Source: Acidimicrobiaceae bacterium (lineage in GTDB: Bacteria > Actinomycetota > Acidimicrobiia > Acidimicrobiales > Palsa-688). From it: DNA of 16,481 bases. Location: assembly GCA_027334785.1 (NCBI GenBank), contig DAHWQF010000009.1:1-16481 (forward strand), written 5' to 3'. A model generated the notes under the pieces. It was not told the origin of the DNA, did not search any database, and saw only the letters and a list, made by a program, of their open reading frames with translations. A program made the position numbers and the translations under genes. Positions 1-7,190 of this stretch are shown here, piece by piece. Position 1 is the first letter of the stretch. Each line of letters begins with the position of its first letter.

Positions 1-225
1 TGGCGCTACCACCCAGGGAGCTCCTGCTCGCTGAGCGGCTCTCAAAGCTAGCCTACGAGTCAAAGCCTGTCAACACGGCCTCGGGACCCAACACACCCGG
101 GCCCCGCTCTTGCCTTTCCGACAAGCCTCAACTCGGCCACCCTGGCGAGTGGTAGGACCCATGATAGCTCAGGCCCGCGCCCAGCCGGCAGGGGAAATGG
201 GCCACCAAGCGGCCCCCGCTCGCCG
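1..225. other. Upstream region of ftsH, no gene recognised
   Basis: I see no convincing coding sequence, tRNA or other RNA gene here. The region presumably holds the ftsH promoter and whatever lies further left. No -35/-10 pair stands out. A weak GATAGC near 163-168 has no matching -35. There is no Shine-Dalgarno motif immediately before the GTG at 226. Confidence 0.5.
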
Positions 226-2289
226 GTGCCCGAGCGGTCACGGCAGACTGGACTAGTGACCAAACCGGCCTCTCCGCCCGCCGCCGGCGGCAAGCCTGTA
301 CCGTCGGCCCCACCCCCGCCGCCCTCTTGGCGCCACTGGCTGTGGGTCGTGGCCGTGGCCGCCTTTGTGCTGCTCTTCTTCGTACTGCCGGCCACCCGGA
401 TGACCCGGCCGGTGAACCTCACGTACTCGCAGTTCGTGAGGGACGTGGCCGCGAACAAGGTGTCTACGGTGACGCTCAACCCGAGCGGTAACGCCACGGG
501 CCTCTTGAAGGACGGCCACCACTACACCGTGGTCATCCCCCAGACACCAAGCCCGGGCGCCCCCCTGCTCGACCAGCTCCAGCACAACAAAGTCCAGGTC
601 ACAGCCACCACCACGGGTCCCTCGTTCGGCTCTCAAGTGCTGAGCTGGGTCATCCTGCTGATGGTGCTCGCCCTACCCGGTTATCTCTGGTACCGCTTGT
701 CCAAGCGCGGTGCCGCCGCCGGCGGGGGGTTGTCCGGCATCTTCGGCGTCGGCCAGTCCAAAGCGAAGTTGTTCGAGGCGAGCAACCTGACGACAACCTT
801 CGCTGACGTCGCCGGCTACGAGGGAGCCAAGGCGGAGGTGGCCGAGGTCGTGGAGTTCCTGAAGCGTCCCGACCGCTACGAACGGGCCGGCGCCATGCCG
901 CCTCGGGGCATCTTGATGGTGGGCCCGCCCGGCACGGGAAAGACGCTGCTCGCGCGGGCCGTGGCCGGCGAGGCCGGGGTCGCCTTTTTCTCCGTGACGG
1001 GTAGCTCCTTTGTCGAGATGTTCGTGGGGGTGGGGGCAGCGAGGGTCCGCGACCTGTTCGCCGAGGCCCGAAAGCGCGCTCCCGCCATCGTCTTCATGGA
1101 CGAGATCGATGCCATAGGCCAGCGCAGGAGCGGCACGGGCGTGATCGTCTCCAACGACGAGCGCGAGCAGACCCTCAACCAGCTCCTGGCCGAAATGGAC
1201 GGCTTCGACGTCACCAAGGGCATCGTCGTGCTGGCGGCCACCAACCGGCCGGAGGTCCTCGACCCCGCCCTCCTGCGGCCAGGACGCTTCGACCGCCAAG
1301 TCCAGATCCCGCTCCCGAACCTCTCAGACCGCCTCGAGATCTTGAAGGTCCACTGCCGGGGCAAGCGGCTCGACCACGGCGTGGACCTCGGGGTGGTGGC
1401 GAGGGGGACGCCGGGGTTCTCTGGCGCTGACCTCGCCAACCTGGTCAACGAGGCCGCCATCAACGCGGCCCACGACAACCGCGACTTCCTGGTCGCCGCC
1501 GATTTCGACCAGGCCAGGGACCGGGTGATCCTCGGCCGGCGGGAGGGCAGCAACGTGCTCCTCCCCGAGGAGAAGGAGGCCGTGGCCGTGCACGAGGCGG
1601 GCCACGCCCTCGTCGCCGCCCTTGTCCCCAAAGCGGACCCCGTGGCCAAGGTGACCATCCTGCCGGCCGGGCAGGCCCTCGGCGCCACCGAGCAGCTCCC
1701 CCTCACGGACCGGCACCTCTACGGCGAGGACTACCTCTACGACAGCCTCGCCGTCCGCCTTGGCGGGCGCGCGGCCGAACTGGTCGAGCTCGGCCAAGGC
1801 TCGACGGGGGCGGCCAACGACCTCGCCTCGGCTACCGAACTGGCCGTGCGGATGGTCCGCGAGTTCGGCCTGTCCAAGCAACTCGGCCCCGTCGGTTACC
1901 CCGAGGGGGGCCCCGCCTACCTGGGAGGCAGCGGTGCCGGGCTCTCCAGCCGGCCCTTCGCAGAGGAGACCCAGGCCCTTATCGACGCCGAGGTGCGCGC
2001 TCTGCTACTAAAGGCGGAGCAGAGGGCCGTCGCACTGCTCACGGCCGAGCGCGACAAGCTCCGCCGGCTCGCCGACCTGCTCATGACCAAGGAAACCGTC
2101 GACGGGGCAGATGTCTACGCGATCGCCGGCGTGCGCGAACCGGAGAGGTTAGACCAGGGCACGACCGTGGCCCCGGGGCGGGCGGCCGCCTCGGCCATGG
2201 AGCGCCAAGCAGGGCCAGCACCGACGTCGGTGGCGGTCGTCGAGGTGACCGAGCCTGGCGGGGATGAGGGGGGCCTCCCCCAGGCCTAG
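226..2289 (+). CDS. ftsH: ATP-dependent zinc metalloprotease FtsH
   Basis: This is a membrane-anchored AAA+ protease that degrades misfolded or regulatory membrane and cytosolic proteins, and acts as a hexamer at the inner face of the membrane. At 687 aa it has the normal family length. A proline-rich N-terminus (about 1-37) leads into TM1 (about 39-56), an extracytoplasmic domain, and TM2 (about 139-157). The AAA module follows, with Walker A GPPGTGKT at 233-240, Walker B VFMDEIDA at 289-296, and the second region of homology with its arginines at about 339-359. The peptidase has the HEAGH zinc site at 456-460 and a probable third ligand, Asp532, in the AAND motif. The last ~65 residues are variable and low in complexity. 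The start is GTG; an in-frame GTG at 256 is also possible, and neither has a clear ribosome binding site. The gene stands alone on the plus strand and converges on mpg. All catalytic residues look intact. Confidence 0.95.
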   Translation: MPERSRQTGLVTKPASPPAAGGKPVPSAPPPPPSWRHWLWVVAVAAFVLLFFVLPATRMTRPVNLTYSQFVRDVAANKVSTVTLNPSGNATGLLKDGHHYTVVIPQTPSPGAPLLDQLQHNKVQVTATTTGPSFGSQVLSWVILLMVLALPGYLWYRLSKRGAAAGGGLSGIFGVGQSKAKLFEASNLTTTFADVAGYEGAKAEVAEVVEFLKRPDRYERAGAMPPRGILMVGPPGTGKTLLARAVAGEAGVAFFSVTGSSFVEMFVGVGAARVRDLFAEARKRAPAIVFMDEIDAIGQRRSGTGVIVSNDEREQTLNQLLAEMDGFDVTKGIVVLAATNRPEVLDPALLRPGRFDRQVQIPLPNLSDRLEILKVHCRGKRLDHGVDLGVVARGTPGFSGADLANLVNEAAINAAHDNRDFLVAADFDQARDRVILGRREGSNVLLPEEKEAVAVHEAGHALVAALVPKADPVAKVTILPAGQALGATEQLPLTDRHLYGEDYLYDSLAVRLGGRAAELVELGQGSTGAANDLASATELAVRMVREFGLSKQLGPVGYPEGGPAYLGGSGAGLSSRPFAEETQALIDAEVRALLLKAEQRAVALLTAERDKLRRLADLLMTKETVDGADVYAIAGVREPERLDQGTTVAPGRAAASAMERQAGPAPTSVAVVEVTEPGGDEGGLPQA

Positions 2290-2347
2290 CCCGCCTAGCC
2301 CACGCCTAGCCCGAGGCCTAGCCCGGGCCTAGCCCGGGCCTACCCCG
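2285..2347. repeat. Six degenerate cctagcccg repeats at the ftsH/mpg convergent junction
   Basis: Copies begin at 2285, 2294, 2305, 2317, 2328 and 2339, the last changed to cctaccccg. The spacing is 9-12 bp. Each of the first five carries the palindrome CTAG, so each gives a TAG on both strands. The ftsH stop (2287-2289) lies in the first copy and the mpg stop (2342-2340) in the last. GC-rich self-complementary stretches such as gcccgggc could also form structure, so a bidirectional terminator role is possible but unproven. Confidence 0.8.
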
Positions 2348-3053
2348 GCGCCGGCCGCGAGGCCCATGAGCTCCCGGCCACCACATAGCGCCACGGCAGC
2401 TCAGGGGCACGAGAGGCAGAGAGGCCGACGCGTGGCGTGGCGACCACTGGTCCCCCGGCGCCGGCGCCGTCGTCGGCCAGCCACAGCAGGCTGCGGCCAT
2501 TCCCCGCGCCAGGGCCATTCCCCGCGCCAGGGCCATTCCCCGCGCCAGGGCCATTCCCCGCGCCAGCGCCGGCAGAGGCGACGAGGTCGATGCCGTTCAT
2601 CTCGCCCGTTATGCCGAAAGCCTCAGCCAGGCGCGCCGGGCCTCGGCACAGATCCAGGTCCCGCAGCACCTTTTGGCCGTGCGAACGGGCCAGCCTCATG
2701 GCGCCGACGCCTCCGAGCGGCTCCGCCGCCCGCAACAGCACGGCCGACGCCGTCCCCTCCGGGCCGCACACGACGTTCGCGCACCAGTGCATGCCGTAGG
2801 AGAAATAGACATAGAGGTAACCGGCGGGCCCGAACATGATGGCCGCCCGGGGCGTAGGGCCGCGGAAGGCGTGGCTGCCGGGGTCGTCTGTCCCCATGTA
2901 CGCCTCGACCTCGACCAGCCGGGCGACCCTGCCGTCGGGGTGGACGAGCAACTTGCCGACGAGGGCCCTGGCTACGCACCGGGCGTCACCGGCAAAGAAC
3001 TCCCGCCCGAGCGGTGCAGCCATGCTGGGCTGGCCTTCGGCCACTCGAGGCAC
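2340..3053 (-). CDS. mpg: DNA-3-methyladenine glycosylase (AAG/MPG family)
   Basis: This base-excision-repair enzyme of the alkyladenine glycosylase (Pfam AAG) family removes alkylated purines. With the GTG start at 3053 it is 237 aa. The family core is clear: EVEAY with Glu50 as the likely catalytic base and Tyr52, His61 in SHAFRG, the aromatic block YVYFSYGMHW at about 81-90, and CRGPARL at about 136-142. The Glu-to-His spacing of 11 residues matches the human enzyme. The C-terminal LPWRY block is also typical. An ATG at 3023 (residue 11) would give a more usual N-terminus and is a credible alternative start. Residues about 161-186 are a Gly/Ala/Asn/Pro insertion encoded by four perfect 18-bp repeats, in a region that is normally a short surface loop. 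The gene follows argH by 27 bp and is probably co-transcribed with it. In M. tuberculosis, mpg also lies downstream of the arg cluster. Confidence 0.92.
   Translation of the reverse strand: MPRVAEGQPSMAAPLGREFFAGDARCVARALVGKLLVHPDGRVARLVEVEAYMGTDDPGSHAFRGPTPRAAIMFGPAGYLYVYFSYGMHWCANVVCGPEGTASAVLLRAAEPLGGVGAMRLARSHGQKVLRDLDLCRGPARLAEAFGITGEMNGIDLVASAGAGAGNGPGAGNGPGAGNGPGAGNGRSLLWLADDGAGAGGPVVATPRVGLSASRAPELPWRYVVAGSSWASRPAPG
2495..2566. repeat. Four perfect 18-bp tandem repeats inside mpg
   Basis: The unit ggccattccccgcgccag occurs four times without a mismatch, at 2495, 2513, 2531 and 2549. The unit length is a multiple of three, so copy-number changes keep the mpg frame. On the mpg strand it encodes a repeated six-residue Gly-Ala-Gly-Asn-Gly-Pro unit. 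Perfect identity points to recent expansion or homogenisation. Confidence 0.97.
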
Positions 3054-3080
3054 GCTGGCCTGACCTGGTTGGGGCCAGCC

Positions 3081-4538
3081 TTACCGGCTGGGTGCGCCGG
3101 TGCCAGGTGCCGGCGCGGCGGCGCCTCCGCGGCTGTGGCCGGCACCGGCGCCGGCGTGTAGGCCGAAGCGCTCCGCGTCAGCTTGGACGGCGGCGGCGAA
3201 GCGTTCGAGCTGGGCTGCTACCGGACCCGGGCCGGCCCCTCCAGGGGTCGTCCGCCGGGTGACGGCTACTCCGGCCTCCAAGAGGGCGACCGCGTCCGCG
3301 CCGAGCGAGGGGTGCGCCGCCACGAGCTCAGTGAGCGGGACGCGGCGCTCGAGCGAGTCCCGGACGAGGCCCCCGACCAGCTCATGGGCACGGCGGAACG
3401 GCATGCCCTTCAGGACCAACCACTCGGCCAGGTCAGTCGCCGACAGGGCCGGGTCAGAGGCGGCGAGCGCCATGGCCTCGGTGTCAAAGGTCGCCGTCGC
3501 TATGAGGCCGGTGATCGCGTCGAGGGAACGCTCCAACTGGTCCACTGCATCGAAAAGGGGCTCCTTGTCCTCTTGCAGGTCCCGGTTGTAGGCGAAGGGC
3601 AGGCCCTTCAACGTGGTGAGCAGCCCGGCCAGGTGCCCGATCAGGCGACCGGTCTTCGCCCGGGCCAGCTCGGCGATGTCGGCGTTTTTCTTTTGCGGCA
3701 TCATCGAGCTGCCGGTGGCGTACGAGTCGGCGAGGTGCATGAACCCGAACTCTGCCGACGACCACAGGACGATCTCCTCCCCGAGGCGCGACAGGTGGGC
3801 ACCCAAGAGGGCGAGGTCGAAGAGGGCCTCGGCCACGAAGTCTCGGTCCGATACGGCGTCGAGGGAGTTCTCGAAGCGGGCACCGAAGCCCAGTTCGTGG
3901 GCCACCCAGTCGGGGTCGATGGGAAGCGACGAGCCCGCCAGCGCCCCCGCCCCGAGCGGCGACACGTCGAGGCGCCGGCGGGTCGCGGCCAGCCTGTCGA
4001 TGTCCCGTGACAGTCCCCAACCATGAGCCAGGAGGTGGTGGGCGAGCAGCACCGGCTGGGCGCGCTGCATGTGGGTGTAACCGGGCAGGTAGGCGTCGCC
4101 CGCTTCTTCGGCCCGGGCCAACAGCACCTCCTCCAGGGTGATCACGGCCTTGGCTATCTGAGAGAGCGCCCTTTTGGTGAAAAGCCGCAAGTCGGTCGCC
4201 ACCTGGTCGTTGCGGCTACGGCCCGTGTGCAGGCGGCCACCGACCTCGCCGGCGATCTCGGTCACCCTGCGCTCGAGCGCGGTATGGATGTCTTCGTCGT
4301 CTGGCTTGAACACGAAGGTCCCCTCGGCCAGTTCCTCCTCCGCCTGTGCCAGCGCGGCAAGGAGCGCCCCGCTCTCTTCGCGAGAGACCAGGCCGACCCT
4401 TTCGAGCCCAAGGACGTGCGCCCGGCTGCACGCCACGTCGTCGGGCGCGAGCCGGCGGTCGAACGAGAGGCTCCCAGTGAAGCTGAGTAGCTCCTCTGAC
4501 TGCTTGCCGCCACCAAAGCGGCCCTGCCAGAGCGTCAT
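3081..4538 (-). CDS. argH: Argininosuccinate lyase
   Basis: Last step of arginine synthesis: argininosuccinate is split into arginine and fumarate, as a cytosolic homotetramer of the fumarase/aspartase superfamily. The 485 aa include the superfamily signature GSSMMPQKKN at 276-285, which holds the catalytic serine loop. Also present are the conserved GRSRNDQVATDLR block around 107-118 and GYTHMQRAQP at 153-162 with the likely catalytic His156. The protein is roughly 20 residues longer than usual because of an Ala/Gly/Pro-rich C-terminal tail starting near residue 460. That tail looks disordered and is probably not needed for catalysis. The ATG start lies 51 bp after the argG stop, and mpg follows after 27 bp, so the gene sits late in the arg transcription unit. 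Confidence 0.97.
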   Translation of the reverse strand: MTLWQGRFGGGKQSEELLSFTGSLSFDRRLAPDDVACSRAHVLGLERVGLVSREESGALLAALAQAEEELAEGTFVFKPDDEDIHTALERRVTEIAGEVGGRLHTGRSRNDQVATDLRLFTKRALSQIAKAVITLEEVLLARAEEAGDAYLPGYTHMQRAQPVLLAHHLLAHGWGLSRDIDRLAATRRRLDVSPLGAGALAGSSLPIDPDWVAHELGFGARFENSLDAVSDRDFVAEALFDLALLGAHLSRLGEEIVLWSSAEFGFMHLADSYATGSSMMPQKKNADIAELARAKTGRLIGHLAGLLTTLKGLPFAYNRDLQEDKEPLFDAVDQLERSLDAITGLIATATFDTEAMALAASDPALSATDLAEWLVLKGMPFRRAHELVGGLVRDSLERRVPLTELVAAHPSLGADAVALLEAGVAVTRRTTPGGAGPGPVAAQLERFAAAVQADAERFGLHAGAGAGHSRGGAAAPAPGTGAPSR

Positions 4539-4589
4539 CGGGCGACAGGTTACTGAGCGGGAGCCGGAACCCGCTCGATGCCTGGACGC

Positions 4590-5786
4590 TCAGGCAGAGG
4601 TGGCCGTCCCCTGGCGGCGTGCCCACGTCTCGACCGAGAGCCCGAAGATACGGACGAAGCCCTCGGCATCTTGGTGACGAAAGCGGTCGGCAGCGGTGTA
4701 TGTGGCGAGGTCGTGCTCGTAGAGGCTCTCCGGGCTCCGCCGGCCGGCCACGTGACACGTCCCCGGTTGGCAGCGCAGGCGGACCTCGCCGCTCACGTGG
4801 CGCTGGGTCTCGTTCATGAACGCGTCCAGCGCGCTCTTAAGCGGTGAGTACCACAACCCGTCGTAGACGAGCTCGGCCCAACGGGGCTCAAGGCGCGCCT
4901 TTTCGTGCGCGACATCGCGCTCGAGGGTCATGCCCTCCAAGTCGGCGTGGGCCATGAGCAGGGCAAGCGCTCCGGGGCACTCGTAGACCTCGCGGCTTTT
5001 GATCCCGACACGGCGGTTTTCGACCATGTCGACCCGCCCGAAACCGTAAGGCCCGACGGCCTGGTCGAGCGCGGGGACCAGCTGCTCGAGGGTCATCGCC
5101 CGGCCGTCGAGCGACACCGGCAGGCCCGACTCGAAGCCGATCACCAGCTCGCGTGGCTCCTCGGCTCGTGGCACCGTGAGCTCGTAGACATCCTCGGGCG
5201 GCATTTCCCACGGATCCTCCAGGACACCGCACTCGACGGTGCGGCCCCAGAGGTTTTGGTCAACCGAGTAGGGGCTTTTCTTGGTGGCGCTGACCGGGAT
5301 CCCGTGCTTGGCTGCGTACTCGATGGCGTCCTCCCGGGTGAAGCCCCAGCTGCGGACGGGGGCCACCACGTCGAGGTCGGGCGCCAGGGCTCGCACCGAG
5401 ACCTCGAAGCGCACCTGGTCGTTGCCCTTGCCCGTGCAACCGTGGGCGACGGCGCCGGCGCCGTACTCGCGCGCCGTGGCCACCAGGTGCTTGGCTATTA
5501 AAGGCCGGGAGAGCGAGCTCACGAGCGGGTACTTGCCCTCGTAGAGGGCGTTGGCCCGTACAGCGGGCGCCACGAACTCCGAAGCGAACTCCTCGCGTGC
5601 GTCTGCTACGACGACCTCCACCGCGCCGGCCTTCAGCGCCCTCTCGCGGAGCGCCGCCCACTCCCCGCCCTGACCGAGGTCAACGGCCAGCGCCACTACT
5701 TCGACGCCCATTTCCTCGGTCATCCAACGGACCGCTACAGAAGTGTCCAGCCCGCCGCTGTAAGCGAGCACGACCCTACCCGGCAT
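4590..5786 (-). CDS. argG: Argininosuccinate synthase
   Basis: Joins citrulline and aspartate with ATP to give argininosuccinate, AMP and PPi in the cytosol. It is 398 aa, the normal length for the common bacterial form (the E. coli type is longer). The N-type PP-loop motif YSGGLDTS is at 9-16, and the conserved GCTGKGNDQVRFE substrate/ATP segment is at 116-128. The later blocks around SPYSVDQNLWG and SREVYECPG are also recognisable. The ATG start is well supported by a strong Shine-Dalgarno. The gene follows argR after a 37-bp gap rather than an overlap, so it has its own efficient ribosome entry within the cluster. Confidence 0.97.
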   Translation of the reverse strand: MPGRVVLAYSGGLDTSVAVRWMTEEMGVEVVALAVDLGQGGEWAALRERALKAGAVEVVVADAREEFASEFVAPAVRANALYEGKYPLVSSLSRPLIAKHLVATAREYGAGAVAHGCTGKGNDQVRFEVSVRALAPDLDVVAPVRSWGFTREDAIEYAAKHGIPVSATKKSPYSVDQNLWGRTVECGVLEDPWEMPPEDVYELTVPRAEEPRELVIGFESGLPVSLDGRAMTLEQLVPALDQAVGPYGFGRVDMVENRRVGIKSREVYECPGALALLMAHADLEGMTLERDVAHEKARLEPRWAELVYDGLWYSPLKSALDAFMNETQRHVSGEVRLRCQPGTCHVAGRRSPESLYEHDLATYTAADRFRHQDAEGFVRIFGLSVETWARRQGTATSA

Positions 5787-5793
5787 GGATCTT

Positions 5794-5800
5794 CTCCTTT
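5794..5800 (-). promoter_or_regulatory. Strong ribosome binding site of argG
   Basis: On the minus strand the motif AAAGGAG lies 7 nt before the argG ATG. It is the best Shine-Dalgarno I found in the window. It fixes the argG start and suggests independent, strong initiation on argG, unlike the overlap-coupled genes upstream. Confidence 0.85.
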
Positions 5801-5823
5801 TCTCTTACGGGTCTCCACGTTAT

Positions 5824-6297
5824 CTAGGTTTCGCGGACGGCCAGGCGCTCCAACTTGCGCGCCAAGGCCGCCCCTTCTACACCTTCGGCCGCCACCACGA
5901 GCACGGTGTCGTCGCCGGCCACGGTCCCCGCCACCCCCGGGAGCACGGCCCGGTCGAGGGCGGAGGCTACGACATGAGCGCAACCGGGCGGGGTCCGCAC
6001 CATTACCAGGTTGGCCGAGCTCGTAATGTCCGCCACCCACTCGGAAAGGACGCGCCGTAACTGCGGTTCACGCGAAGGGCGCGCATCGGCGTCCTCCGGC
6101 AAGGCGTACACGAGGGCACCTCCCGGCCTCCTCACCTTGAGCGCGCCGAGCTCTTCGAGGTCCCTGGAAACGGTCACCTGCGTGGCCTCCACACCCTGCT
6201 CGGCGAGGCGCTGGACGAGCTCGGCCTGGCTCGTGACCTCCTCTTTCTCCAGGATCTGCGCCACCTTGTGCTGGCGCTGGGTCTTGGCGAGCTTCAT
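5824..6297 (-). CDS. argR: Arginine repressor ArgR
   Basis: Arginine-responsive hexameric repressor that binds ARG-box palindromes and shuts down arginine synthesis genes. The product is 157 aa, the usual size. The N-terminal winged helix (about 1-70) contains the recognition-helix region ATQVTVSRDLEELGALK, typical of the family. The C-terminal oligomerisation and arginine-binding domain contains GTVAGDDTVLVV, close to the family's GTIAGDDT signature. The chosen ATG (6297-6295) overlaps the argF stop TGA by 4 nt. The frame stays open further upstream, but that extension lies inside argF and does not resemble ArgR. Its position between argF and argG is the usual actinobacterial order. Possible targets lie upstream of argC and argB. 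Confidence 0.95.
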   Translation of the reverse strand: MKLAKTQRQHKVAQILEKEEVTSQAELVQRLAEQGVEATQVTVSRDLEELGALKVRRPGGALVYALPEDADARPSREPQLRRVLSEWVADITSSANLVMVRTPPGCAHVVASALDRAVLPGVAGTVAGDDTVLVVAAEGVEGAALARKLERLAVRET

Positions 6298-7190
6298 ATC
6301 CCACCGAACAACAAGAGCAGGAGCCCCCTCATCGCCCGCAACCGGTTGGCCGCCTCGGGCCAGACGAGGCTGGCCGGGCCGTCTATCACCTCCGCGGTGA
6401 CTTCCTCGCCCCGGTGCGCTGGGAGGCAATGGAGAAAGACCGCCCCCGGCGCGGCCAAGGCCATGAGCTCGGTCCCCACCTGGTAGGGGCGCAAAGCGCG
6501 AGCGCGCTCCACCGCTTCGGCCTCGCCGCCCATCGACACCCACACGTCGGTGAACACCGCGCCGGCGCCCTTTACGGCCTCGGCCGGGGACGAAGTCTGG
6601 CTGAGCTTGCCTCCGAGCCGGGCCACGGCCGCCATGCTGGCCTCGTCGAGACCGTAGCCTTCGGGCGAGGCGACTGCCACCTCCGCCCCGGCCAGGGCGC
6701 AGGCCAGGGCCAGGCTCCGGGCCACGTTGTTACCGTCGCCGACCCAGGCCACTCGCCGCCCTGCCAAGCTGCCGCCCCAATGAGCCCGGAGGGTCAAGAC
6801 GTCGGCTAGGGCTTGGAGGGGGTGGGCCTGGTCGGAGAGGAGGTTGATCACCGGCACCGCCGAGACCGCGGCCATCCGCAAGAGGAGGCCGTGGTCGAGC
6901 ACACGGGCCCCGATGGCGCAGTAGTACTGCGCCAGGGTGCGGGTGACGTCCTCGGCGCTCTCGCGTCGGTCGATACCGACCTCTTCGTCTCTTATCGACA
7001 CGGGGTGCCCGCCGAGCTGGAACACTGCCATCTCCGAAGAGTTGCGCGTGCGCGCCGAGGGCTTTTGGAACAGGAGCGCCACTCCCTTTCCCGCCAGCAC
7101 CCGAGGAGGGTACTCGTCGCCGGCCAGCTCTAGCACAGCCTGGAACTCCTCCGGCGTCAGGTCGTCTACGTCCAGCAGGTGACGCGTCAT
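6294..7190 (-). CDS. argF: Ornithine carbamoyltransferase
   Basis: Transfers the carbamoyl group of carbamoyl phosphate to ornithine, giving citrulline; a cytosolic trimer. At 298 aa it is slightly short for the family (about 305-330). The carbamoyl-phosphate loop SARTR (45-49) matches the SxRTR pattern, DVWVSMG (215-221) is the ornithine-binding loop, and HCLPAHRGEE (254-263) carries the conserved cysteine. One departure: the usual HPCQ motif reads HPLQ at 123-126. The region following IGARV (about 93-105) is also divergent from the IRTF-H pattern. The context in a complete citrulline-to-arginine branch makes OTCase far more likely than another carbamoyltransferase. Its ATG overlaps the argD stop by 4 nt, and its stop overlaps the argR start by 4 nt. 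Confidence 0.94.
   Translation of the reverse strand: MTRHLLDVDDLTPEEFQAVLELAGDEYPPRVLAGKGVALLFQKPSARTRNSSEMAVFQLGGHPVSIRDEEVGIDRRESAEDVTRTLAQYYCAIGARVLDHGLLLRMAAVSAVPVINLLSDQAHPLQALADVLTLRAHWGGSLAGRRVAWVGDGNNVARSLALACALAGAEVAVASPEGYGLDEASMAAVARLGGKLSQTSSPAEAVKGAGAVFTDVWVSMGGEAEAVERARALRPYQVGTELMALAAPGAVFLHCLPAHRGEEVTAEVIDGPASLVWPEAANRLRAMRGLLLLLFGGI

Noticed and set aside
1..60. A tRNA D-arm-like stretch on the minus strand at the left edge (ctgggtggtagcgcc)
   Set aside because: The preceding bases do not form an acceptor stem with U at position 8, and no anticodon or T-loop is visible within the window.
2495..2566. CRISPR-like array from the repeated 18-bp units
   Set aside because: Units are directly adjacent with no spacers and lie in the mpg reading frame; no cas genes are present.
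5824..6543. A 239-residue version of ArgR starting inside argF
   Set aside because: The extra N-terminus is antisense-like Gly/Arg sequence lying within argF; the ATG at 6297 gives a normal 157-aa ArgR.
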